NCBI GenBank assembly: GCA_025449115.1
Contig: JAHLKC010000165.1
Coordinates: 16,020 to 80,019, forward strand
DNA from: Chytridium lagenaria
Lineage: Eukaryota; Chytridiomycota; Chytridiomycetes; Chytridiales; Chytridiaceae
Direction: 5' to 3'
Length of the DNA: 64,000 nt
Notes under the pieces: model-generated
Database searches by the model: none
Told to the model about the DNA's origin: nothing
What the model saw: the letters and a program-made list of their open reading frames with translations, nothing else
In this document: positions 37,672 through 47,628 of the stretch, piece after piece
Layout: every line of letters begins with the position of its first letter
Position numbering within the stretch: the first letter of the stretch is position 1
Position numbers and translations under genes: made by a program

Positions 37672-39364
37672 TTATCGATTCACAACTCGGGGTGAGAGAT
37701 CCTTGAGCTCTTCACACCCCGTGGTGAAATTCCAAGTGGCAATGCGACGATCCTACAAAAGAACAAAGGTGTAAATACTCACATTTTTCAGCTGAATTTA
37801 AAGAAATATATAAATACTCACCTGACTGGCACTAACGATCCTAAAAGCATCCATTTGCACATGGAATACCCACGAAGTATGGACTCCCTCAACGCTTCTG
37901 ATGAGCTTACCAGTCTTCATATCCCACACTTTGATAGACTGGTCATATCCACCGCTAACAATCCTCTCATCATCGAAGCACAACGTTCTGACCAACTGAG
38001 TATGCCCAGTAAGAGTATGTATACACTCTCCCGTCTCAGCATTCCACACCTTGATGGTCTGGTCATTCGAGCCAGACACGATGAGCTTGCCCGAAAACTG
38101 GACGCAAGCAAGTCCCCTAGAGTGACCCGTAAAGTCACGGATATGCTGACCCGTTCTTGCATTCCATAGCTTAACAAGACAATCACCCGATGCAGATGCT
38201 ACTAGGTCGCCGTTAAGGTGAACTGCGTTGACAGCTGCATTGTGGCCCTCCATGGTATGCAATACCTTCCCATTCTCCAACGACCACACCTTGATGGTGC
38301 AATCCTTTGAGCATGAGACAATGAGATCCTCGTTAAACCGCACATCAAGAACGGGCGAAGCGTGACCCGAAAGGACTCGCAACTTCTCTCCCGTCTTAAA
38401 ATCCCAGACAATGATAGTCGAATCCGAAGACCCAGTCACAAGGTATCGGGAGTCGTACTGCAGGCAAAGAACAGACCCAGCATGACCGGTAAGTGTCCGT
38501 TCACACTGCAAAGTCTCAATATCCCAAAACTTAACAGTCCTGTCCCGGGATCCCGAAACAATCCTCCTGGCATCAAACTGCACACAGTAAACTGCGTCCT
38601 GGTGTCCCATGAATGCTTGAGATGTGCAGTTGCCTGAAACCCAGTTGGAGTACAAAATCTGATGCGAATGGTAAAGGTGCTTCCAGCTCTTTAGCTTGCT
38701 GGTATCATCTTGGCGAGGAGCAGCGGGCTGATTGTGAGCAATCGGCGGAACTTCTGGTCGAGCAGCTATCCGAGAGGCTTTGTCACGTTTCCGTCCTTTG
38801 CCACTTGCTTCTGTCGCTTCCATAGTCGCATCACACTTCAATTCCACTCCTTCTTCCTCCCCTGATAGACTGTAGCCAGGGTTGATCACAGGAAGATGCT
38901 TCCATCTTGCAAAGAAAAATGTCTTCCATACTTCGCTGTCCTGAGAAAGCTCGCACCAAGTCCGAGAAACGCAAGGAAATTCGGCAAACGATGGTACATC
39001 GTTCACCATCCGTAAGATTTGAAGTGCTATCTCTGAAGGCAACTCGGCTATAAAGTCTTTAAAAGAGTTAGGGTGAAGCTGATAAAAAGCAAAGACAATA
39101 TCTAATATTCTCACCTATCTTCTTAGAAATCTCCTCAACACCAAAAGCCGAATCAGTTGCGCTGACACAAATTTCATCTTCCTCGTCACCCTGATCCGAT
39201 TCCGCCATCTCCGTATTGATTCGAGTAGGGGGAGCAGTCGAGCCCTTGCTAAGCCATCTAAATACGAAAGAAGGGAAGGATGAAGATCCAGTCAGCACTG
39301 CGTCCTCACAACCACCCATAACCAAACTTTCGAGAAGTAAAACGAACTTTCTAAGGCCGAACAT
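37672..39364 (-). CDS. F-box/WD40 protein (SCF ubiquitin ligase substrate receptor; Cdc4/Met30/TrCP type)
   Basis: Substrate-recognition subunit of an SCF ubiquitin ligase. An acidic N-terminus (MAESDQGDEEDEICVSATD) precedes the F-box (FIAELPSEIALQILRMVN; CVSRTWCELSQDSEVWKTFF), a basic linker, and seven WD40 repeats, for example GHQDAVYCVQFDARRIVSGS, GHAGSVLCLQYDSRYLVTGS and GHTQLVRTLCFDDERIVSGG. The last exon (37672-37752) ends DRRIATWNFTTGCEELKD. Start chosen at MFGLRKFVLLLE because the paralogue at 34119-35338 starts at the same position; the frame is open further upstream to 39541. Two introns: about 37753-37820 and about 39060-39112. The SCF targets cannot be inferred. Confidence 0.88.
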
Positions 39365-39541
39365 GGCACCAGGAGATTCTTGAGAAGCCAGCTTGGAGGA
39401 TATTAGAAAGTTCGAGACGTTAGAATTGTAGCGCTTGGACGCAGGGAGAACGATGAATGTCAATGAGGAGAATGGGGATGGGAGATTTAATGAGTTTTGA
39501 AGGATTAACCACCCCCAATCAAAATGTTCAAAATGGTTCAA

Positions 39542-40060
39542 GATTGTGGGTTTTCAACATTGGGCAGGCAGGGGCCTGCGATGTGAGGGCATTGCCGGTG
39601 ATCGAGAACGCCTACCTGTGTACGATTCAAGTGTAGCAGATCTTTCTTTGGTGGCACTTCCTTTATAACAAGTGGCGACAATGGATTGGGTTGACGAGAG
39701 CAGGTATGGTTGCAGGTTTATAGTAAGAGGCACGGGGCGACTGCGAGTAGGTAGTCAAAAGGGGAGTGAATATTAGAGCGTATCGCTGGAGACAGCAGCA
39801 GCAGGGTGTCTTCTAATGAACGGTAGGCGTCACACCTGATGCGATAATGGTGGCCGCTTGAAAAGTCAAATTTGTCATGCCTTCCCTTGACCTTTCATTT
39901 CCAATTTCAACCTGCTGATGTCCAAGCAGGAAACGAACTGCTACTGCTGAGAGCCTCTTCACGCTCGAGCGCGCTTGTAAAAAGAGAGGCTAAAAGTCAA
40001 AGTGCAGGACGGAATATGCACAAATGAGGGAAGTAATGGTATTCATTGCCTTCTTAATAT
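39542..40060. other. Intergenic promoter and 3' flank
   Basis: About 520 bases between the F-box/WD40 gene and the GST gene. No coding capacity, RNA gene or repeat seen. Confidence 0.55.
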
Positions 40061-41109
40061 TTATGCGGTAGCATCGGGCTGGGCCGAAGGATGAGCCTTT
40101 TTAAAAGCATCCAGCGTGGACAGTGACTCATGAATACGGTTGATGGTAGGATACGGGCTTAGGTCAACGTTGAATCTGATAACAAAGGGCGTGGTGTTAT
40201 AACAAAGCACAGCCTTCATATATCCCAAAACAATTCAACGTACCGGACAGCATTGTAGTATTGGGGCTCCAACGCGACGTCAGCAAGTGTTAATTGATCT
40301 CCGAAACAGTATTTTCCTGTGGCGTTTTCTGCGAGGATCCGTTCGAGAGCTAGTTTTTTGTAATGTTTAGTACATTAATATAGTGTCAACATTCAGTAAA
40401 TTGAATGACCTTACCGTCGAATCCACGAACAATCCAATGCTTTCCCCACTCCATCTTGGTGTCGTCGCCAACCTTTTGAAGGACGCGAAGGTTCTGGATG
40501 GGATGAATATCGCACGCGATCATGCAGAGGATAGCTCGCGCCTGGAATCGCGTTCAATAGGTTATCGCAAGCATATAAAAATTATGAGAAAATACTTGAG
40601 CTCTGTCAACTGGGTCCTTTGGAAGGAGGGGAACGTCTGGGTGAACTTCCTCCAAGAATTCGAGAATGGCTATCGACTGCGATAAATGTGTTCAAGTACA
40701 ATTGGCTTAGCTTCATTCTTTGATAAAATCGTATTATCAGGTAATTGCTCTAATCACCTGTTGAATCTTTTTACCGTTCCACTCCAATACCGGGATTGTT
40801 CCGTTCGGGTTAGTCTTCTTGAATTCTTCCGAGTTCTTCAAAAAAAACAATCAGAGAAATACTAGAAGGATAGTAAATACCTGCTCTCCTTTGAGAAGAT
40901 TGACGGCTTTGTACTCGTATTTAATGCCTTTAAGCTCAAGGGCTAACCTTGCAGCAAGTTAGATCCTCTCCACACGACTCCACAGATGTACAAAAGAGGA
41001 ACAACAAGAAATGGACGAATAGCTTCCGCATGCATATGCGAACTTACCTGATCCGCCACGACGCTGTGCTCCGCCAGTAGCCGTAGAGCACAACTTGGTT
41101 GTCCTGCAT
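40061..41109 (-). CDS. Zeta-class glutathione S-transferase / maleylacetoacetate isomerase
   Basis: Cytosolic enzyme of tyrosine and phenylalanine breakdown that converts maleylacetoacetate to fumarylacetoacetate with glutathione. Start MQDNQVVLYGYWRSTASWRI carries the zeta-class catalytic motif (usually SSCSWRVR; here STASWRIR, with Ser and the C-to-A change). Then LALELKGIKYEYKAVNLLKG, TNPNGTIPVLEW, the glutathione-binding SIAILEFLEE (QS dyad), ARAILCMIACDIHPLQNLRV and FGDQLTLADVALEPQYYNA. The end is HPSAQPDATA. Six short introns. The class-typical Cys is replaced by Ala, which may weaken isomerase activity relative to glutathione transfer. Confidence 0.88.
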
Positions 41110-41353
41110 TGCTCAACGTTCAAGTTTTAAGTAGATTGTCACACAACTTCAAGCATGCAATGCAGACTATATAACCGCAAATCAAGTATTTTTGTACATA
41201 GGGCTAGATGGTACAGATATGCGTCTTTATTCACCGCAAGGGCGGACAGCGCATGAGGAGAAACATAATCAAGCGACATAAATGCAAAAACACAACAGAT
41301 TAAAATGTATATCACTGTTCCTTCGACTCCCCTCCACCCCACGAATAACTTAA

Positions 41354-43670
41354 TCAATCCTCATCCCACTCCTTGTTCTCCTTCACCTTCGGTCCACCCG
41401 CAGGCTTGCTCATGATAATTTGGTCAACGCTGAGGATGGTGAGAGCCACGTGGGTTGCAAGGCGGATGGCCATCTGCTTGACGGAAAGGACATCAAAAAT
41501 ACCCGCCTCCTTAGTGTCAAGAATGCCATTGTCTTCTGACTCAATGTCAACACCCATGGCAATCTTGTCAGACTGGTGTGCGGCGTACAACTTTGACAAA
41601 ACTTCGGTGCTCTGAAGAAAGGTGATCAATAACAAAAAACAAACAAACAAACAACAAGAATCACGTAAGTAAAACTATAGAGGTAGGACCGAATCCGATA
41701 TCAATGCAACATATACTCACGTCGATACCGGCATTGTCTGCGAGAGTTCTGGGGATGACTTCAAAGGCCTCTGCGTACTTCTTGAGAGAATACTGGTTCA
41801 ATCCAGGAGTGCGTTCAGCAAGGTCTTGAAGCTTGCGTGCCAACTCAATCTCAGTGGCACCAGCTCCAGGAATCAGACGAGGGTCTTTCACGATAGCCTT
41901 AATAACGTTAACACCGTCATCGATAGCACGCTCCAAGTCGTCGAGAGTGTTCATGGTTCCACCACGAATGACAATCGTGGCGGTTTTGCTAGTCTCCTCC
42001 TCTATTCGTCAAAAGATCAATAATACGTCTACGGCGAAGCGTAACAAAATTTAAGTAATTAAATCATACCTTGCCGGAAAACAGTACATCTATCGGAACC
42101 AATTTCAACACTCTCGACAATATCGCAGTAACCCATCTCTTCCGGAGTCGGGACTCCCTGTTCAACGCGTTAGGCAACGTAAAAGAGCATATCACGTAAG
42201 AAATATAAGGTTTTAAATGTAATACTAACCAAACGTGTTAATGCAGTGGCGCCAGTCGCCTTGCACAAACGCCTCAAGTCAAACTTCGAAAGCACCTTCA
42301 CGACCAACATGTTGTACCTGTTGAGGAAGTGAAGAGCAAGGTCACCGATGCCGGATCCAGAGACAACGACTTTGACACCAGAATCCGCAATCTCCTTGAT
42401 AGCATCCTCGAGCCTCTTCTCCTCTCCCTTAGAGAAATTGAGCATCTCCTCGGCGTTGTGGATAAGAACGGTGCCTTTGGTCTCAGTGAGAGCAACATCG
42501 AGAGCGCAGCTGAAGATTGCAACCTTGGCCTTTGTAACGTTGGTCACGACACCTACAAAGTAAAAGTGTCATTAACACGAAAACATTCAAAGTCCTATTG
42601 ACGTACCTTCGGGCTCTCTTCCAAACACCATACCCTTGACGACAGCCGAGTCGTGAATTGAGCCTCCCAAAATCTTCACCACCCTCACACTGTCAACGTT
42701 GAATTGGCTCGGATTTTTCGGCATAACCTCGAGAGCAGCCTTAGTAACTAACTCTGACAAGAGATCCTCGTATCCGTATTGCTTAGCAGCGATTGTAGGC
42801 TTGACCACCTTCAAAAGCTCTTCCTTTTTAAGTCCATTTGCCATTGAGTCAACGGAAATGGCTACAACAAGATTGAGAAGAATCAGAAGAAGCTTATAAC
42901 AACAAACAATAGATGCAAAAAGAAAACAAGTAAAACCACATACTCTGGAGAATTTCGATAGCTTTTCTTCGAGGCAAGGTCAAAGCCGTCCACAACCTCA
43001 CTAGGGTGAAGGCCCATCTTCAAAAGATACTCGGCCTGCTGAAGAAGCTCGCCTGCGAAGACAACAACAAAGTTGGTTTGGTCACCCATCTAATAAATAT
43101 CACAAGCACGCGTGAGTATTCAAGCATCCTGAGCGTAAAGTATTTTGCTGAACAGTGTTGGATGGTGGAGTCTCACCTCCGCCTCCTGCTGTTGAGAAGC
43201 AAGCACCAGTAGTTTTGCAGCAGGGTGAACAACTTCGAGTTCCCTTATGATGGTAGCAGCGTCGCTAGTGACAAAGAGCTTTTCCAAGTGATTGATGACC
43301 ATCTTGTTTCGACCTGAAGGCATGCGAAACGGGGATAACGTAAACAGCATGTCAATAATGGTTCCGCCAAAGTATTCCAAAGCAAGCACAGCTGCCAATT
43401 CCCATACCATTAGGCCCCATAGACGTCCTTGTGATAGATGATAGCTCCTTGGTTGCTGCGATATTTCTGTAGACAGCCTCCTCAAGCCCTTGCATGTGCT
43501 AATGCAAGGATCAAGCAAAAGTGTTAGCCCAAGCACAAGCAGAACCCGCGGTTGCGCATACAAAGCCAGCCATGCAACGAGCCAGCTATGCATAGAATGT
43601 AATGCTAACACACCTTGTAGCCATCCTTCAGCATCTGAGGGAGGCCAATCTTGGGAATCTTCATAGCCAT
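41354..43670 (-). CDS. CCT8: T-complex chaperonin subunit theta (CCT8)
   Basis: One of eight subunits of the cytosolic TRiC/CCT folding chamber for actin and tubulin. Start MAMKIPKIGLPQMLKDGYKH, then GLEEAVYRNIAATKEL, RNKMVINHLEKLFVTSDAAT, the ATP-site block DQTNFVVVFAGELLQQAE, FNVDSVRVVKILGGSIHDSA, ETKGTVLIHNAEEMLNFSKG, FDLRRLCKATGATAL, DDLERAIDDGVNVIKAIV, PGAGATEIELARKLQDLAER, and the end DQIIMSKPAGGPKVKENK. In the ATP-site block, DQTN replaces the DGTN of other chaperonins, which matters because the Asp-Gly-Thr loop binds nucleotide; a base error is possible. Seven or more introns. Divergent from GET1 with 158 bases between starts. Confidence 0.95.
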
Positions 43671-43828
43671 GGTGAAGAGTAGTGTGTCCGAGTAAAGGTC
43701 AAACAAGGAAGTGTTGTTGGATTTGACTTCAGAAAAATCGGAGAACGGAAATTTAGAACCCCCTTTGTTGAAGAGCCCCCTGGTCGGTCCAAAAGCATTG
43801 CTGAGGAGTGCATTGGACATAATACACC

Positions 43829-44764
43829 ATGGCACTTCCCGTCATCACGGTCCTCGTTTGTGCTCTCTTTTTGGAACTGTTTTCGCTCCTCGGCTACAAC
43901 TTGATCGGCGAAAAGGTTTGATCATGACTTTGCAAAAGCCTTTTTTTGGAGGTGTCTTGTTGACGCAAGCTAACACTAAAATGGTGATCATTCTTGTTTC
44001 AAAAAGGCATATAGATTATTCAGGACGATTCTACCTTCACCGTTTTCGAAGCGTCTGGGATCATTAAGACAGGAATGTATGCAGGTTAAAAAGGAAATGG
44101 ACTCGACCAGCGCTATGGACGAGTTTGCAAAGTGGGCTAAATTGAGACGGCGCTTCGACAAGCTTGTCGCTGAACTGGATAGCTCAAGTGGGTTTATAAA
44201 ATTTAACCTGCTTATTTGCATCATGCGTCTTCCCTTACGATGTCAGGACGCTGACATTGTAAAAATAGCTAAAATGAGGCATCTGATCGCGCGTCATTTG
44301 AGAGGTCGATATCTTGGGGACTCCGAGCCTTCATGTGGATTTTTCAGACTTATCTGATTCTTTCGTTCTCTACGGAACCATGTTTTACGTACCTCGAAGC
44401 TGGACTGGACCTTTTGGATACATGTTGAGTCTTCCATTCGCTCCTCATGGTAAGTTTTTCCTTGATAATCTTGAAGCAATGTTACTGAATTATATGACTC
44501 AAATTGTTTTTGTTGCTTCTTGTCTGAGCTGCTATTTCGTTGCAATACTAATTTACTTTGATTTTAGGGTCCGTGAGTGTAGTGTTTTGGCTCTTTGCAT
44601 GCAAAATGCATTTGCAAGAGGTCTTTCCCTCTTCAAGTGAAATGCCACTCTTCTATCTATCCCTATCCCCAACGTACATTTCAGCTTACCCACGTTCAAC
44701 AACAACTTCCTACAGCGTCTGTATTCCTACCTCGCAGCAGTCTTTAGCTTCTCTTATCGCGTAA
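43829..44764 (+). CDS. GET1: GET1 (WRB-like) tail-anchored protein insertion receptor subunit
   Basis: ER membrane receptor that, with Get2, accepts tail-anchored proteins from the ATPase Get3. Start MALPVITVLVCALFLELFS is the first membrane helix. After an intron (GTTTGA to AAAAAG, about 43918-44006) comes the coiled coil that binds Get3: VKKEMDSTSAMDEFAKWAKL and RRRFDKLVAELDSSS, the family hallmark. The C-terminal part has TPSLHVDFSDLSDSFVL, MFYVPRSWTGPFGYMLSLPF, APHGSVSVVFWLFACK, matching helices 2 and 3. The frame between the coiled coil and helix 2 (44190-44310) needs an intron. Length about 200-230 residues fits the family. Confidence 0.85.
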
Positions 44765-44894
44765 CTCTTTTGTAATTGTAAAAAAAGTATTCCCTGTGGA
44801 CGGCTGATAGCCTGACGCATCACCGTTTTGCCAGCCATAATTCAAAGTGTGAATTTGTCAATCCCTAAAACCAACATCACAACTATCGCCAAAA

Positions 44895-47118
44895 ATGGAT
44901 GTCATCAAGAGCGTCCAGGTTGGTATCAGCGCAGATATAGTCTGCAGTTCTGGTAGTCTCGGCATGGCTAACGGACATAAAATTAGAACTACCTGAATAA
45001 GATGATTCAGGAGGTCTCTGGGATGAAGGTGTTGCTGCTGGATGCCCAAACGGTAGGAAACGAAATGACCAGACTGAAGCGCTTTGACTAACTGACCCTC
45101 AAAGACCCCCATCATCTCCGTCGTCGTCACTCAATCTCAACTTCTATCCCGCGAAATCTATCTGGTTGATCGGCTTGATAACCGAACTAGAGACAAGATG
45201 AGGCACTTAAAATGCATTGTGCTTGCTAGACCAACGCCGGAGTCGATTCAGGCGCTTGTAGAAGAGCTTCGGGAGCCCTCTTATGGAGACTACTATCTTT
45301 GTGAGCATTATTTTGGCGTATAGGAGTTATTTATCAAGATTTATAGATTTTAGTAATACCCTGAAAAAGTCCTCTATTGAGCGTCTTGCTGAAGCGGATG
45401 AGTTTGAAGTTGTTCGGGAAGTTCAGGTATTGATATAATGGGATAATATTGGAAGTTAAATTTATGTAGGAATATTTTGCTGACTTTCTTGCCATCAACT
45501 CGGATTTATTTTCCCTTAACGTGAGCGCTCCGGAATACCCTCTATTTAATGAGAGCCCCTCGATATGGGATAACAAGACATTTACTCGAGTGACTGAGGG
45601 AATTTTAGCGACGCTTTTGGCGTTGAAGAAAAAGCCGCTTATTCGATACGAAAGGACGTCAACATTAGGCAAGAAATTGGCCGCTGAGCTTACAGTATGT
45701 TCACAGTTGATGTGATAGACTTTTATTCAAATTCTATCAAAGTATCAAATACAACAGGAAGGACCTTTATTCGATTTCCGAAAGACCGATACACCCCCCA
45801 TTCTCTTGATCCTCGACCGCCGGAACGATCCTGTCACACCGTTATTAAACCAGTGGACGTATCAGGCGATGATTCACGAGACTCATGGCATCGTCAACAA
45901 CCGTGTTGATCTTTCTACTCTATCCGACGTTCGCCCTGAGCTTCGCGAAATCGTTCTTAGCCCCGATACCGATCCTTTTTACCGGAAAAACATGTACCTT
46001 AACCTTGGTGATCTCGGTGCGAATATCAAGACTTACGTCGACGAGTATCAGGTGAAACATAAGAGTAGCATGCAGATCGATAGTATTGCGGATATGAAGA
46101 AGTTCATGGAGGATTATCCTGAGTTTAGGAAGCTTTCTGGGAATGTTACCAAGCATGTGACACTTGTTGGAGAGCTTAGTAGAAGGGTTGATAGGGAGTG
46201 TCTACTTGAAGTCGGGGAGTTGGAGCAGAGTCTTGCTGTTGCTGAAAATCACAGCTCTGATTTAAAGGTAATCGTCATTGGTTTGTTTGTCTATATATTA
46301 ACCTTTGTATTGGCGCAGAGCTTGCAGAAGGTCCTCCAACAACAGCAGATTCCCGATGATCAGAAATTACGTCTAGTTCTTCTTTACGCACTTCGCTATG
46401 AGAAACTCTCAACCAACCAGACTCTACCACTTTTAGATCTTCTGAAGAGGGTTGGTGTTTCCGAGAAAAAGATTGCTCTTGTGGAGGCTCTAGTTCTCTA
46501 CGCTGGTGCAGACCAAAGGATGGAAGATCTTTTCGATAATCAAGATATACTTGCAAGGACAAAGCAAGTTTTCAAAGGGTTGAAGGTTAGTTTCTATTAA
46601 CTTTCTGGTTTATTGGTGCATCAATTGCTCGCTTTACTAAACAGCGTTTATTTGTTTTAAACTATTTTTAGGGAGTGGAAAACGTGTACACGCAACATTC
46701 ACCTCATCTCGTCACCACTTTGCAAGACATGATTAAGGGGAAGTTGAAACTTGAAAATTACCCTTTCATTGACGGGAGCACGCGAGACAAGTCAGTTGTT
46801 TGCTCTATTGTTGCTGTACTGATTTCCTCCTTTTAAAAGACCGCAAGACATCATTGTATTCATGGTTGGCGGTACGACATATGCTGAAGCTCGGGAAGTT
46901 AGTAAGCTTAACGCGAGCAATCCCGGTGTTCGCATTGTTTTAGGAGGAACTATAGTACATAATTCACAAAGGTAAAGCCTCTTTCAAATGATGTAAGATC
47001 TAACGCGTGAATTATAAGCTTTTTGCGAGAAGTATCTGACTCCGTGGCGAGGTGGACTAGTAAAGGAGACGTTGCTTCACCAAATCTTCAAAGACTAAAG
47101 ACATCGAGGTTAGATTAA
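44895..47118 (+). CDS. VPS45: VPS45, Sec1/Munc18 family vesicle fusion regulator
   Basis: SM protein that binds the syntaxin Tlg2 and controls fusion of Golgi-derived and endosomal vesicles. First exon MDVIKSVQ, then [91 protein letters not shown] (the SM signature), [70 protein letters not shown] and [14 protein letters not shown]. Stop after [12 protein letters not shown]. About ten introns of 40-100 bases. The frame is intact in the long middle exon. It lies head to tail after GET1 with 130 bases between. Confidence 0.94.
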
Positions 47119-47628
47119 TCTTGACTTTATTGGGTGGAGCTGCTTCATTTACTCTTCTTCTATCTTTTTGTTCGTTTGTTGGAGAATGCCCTTTGTATAA
47201 AGCCTCCTTTGAACCAGTAATCCCATTTCTTACACTCTTCTTCTCACTTCCACGATATCGTTGTACCATATATATTGGCGAACTCTACCTCGGTCTGGTC
47301 ATTGTTGCATCTTTTGCCCCCTCCGCGAAATGTTTGCTCTATCGCATTTTCCTTATATTCTCGCATTTTTCTCCATGTTACCTTCCATCCGCCTTCTAAT
47401 ATGCGTCACGGCTCGACTTTTTGTTTGGAATACATTTGTATGTTCCTCTCATTCAAAATCTCCTATTTAAAACAATGTCGTTTGTTTTATCATTCTTCTT
47501 TCATCATAAAATCTGTAGTCGGGAGACGGGATCAAGTTCGAGGATTTTTTGAATGTAAATATGCAAAACTTGGTTTATTTAAAATGATCTTGAATTATGA
47601 GTGCAACATCTATTTACTTGCAGGAAGA
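47119..47628. other. Convergent 3' region without a gene
   Basis: About 510 T-rich bases between the VPS45 and SKT5 stop codons. Open frames reaching in from 47275 are antisense to SKT5 exons and not supported. Confidence 0.55.
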
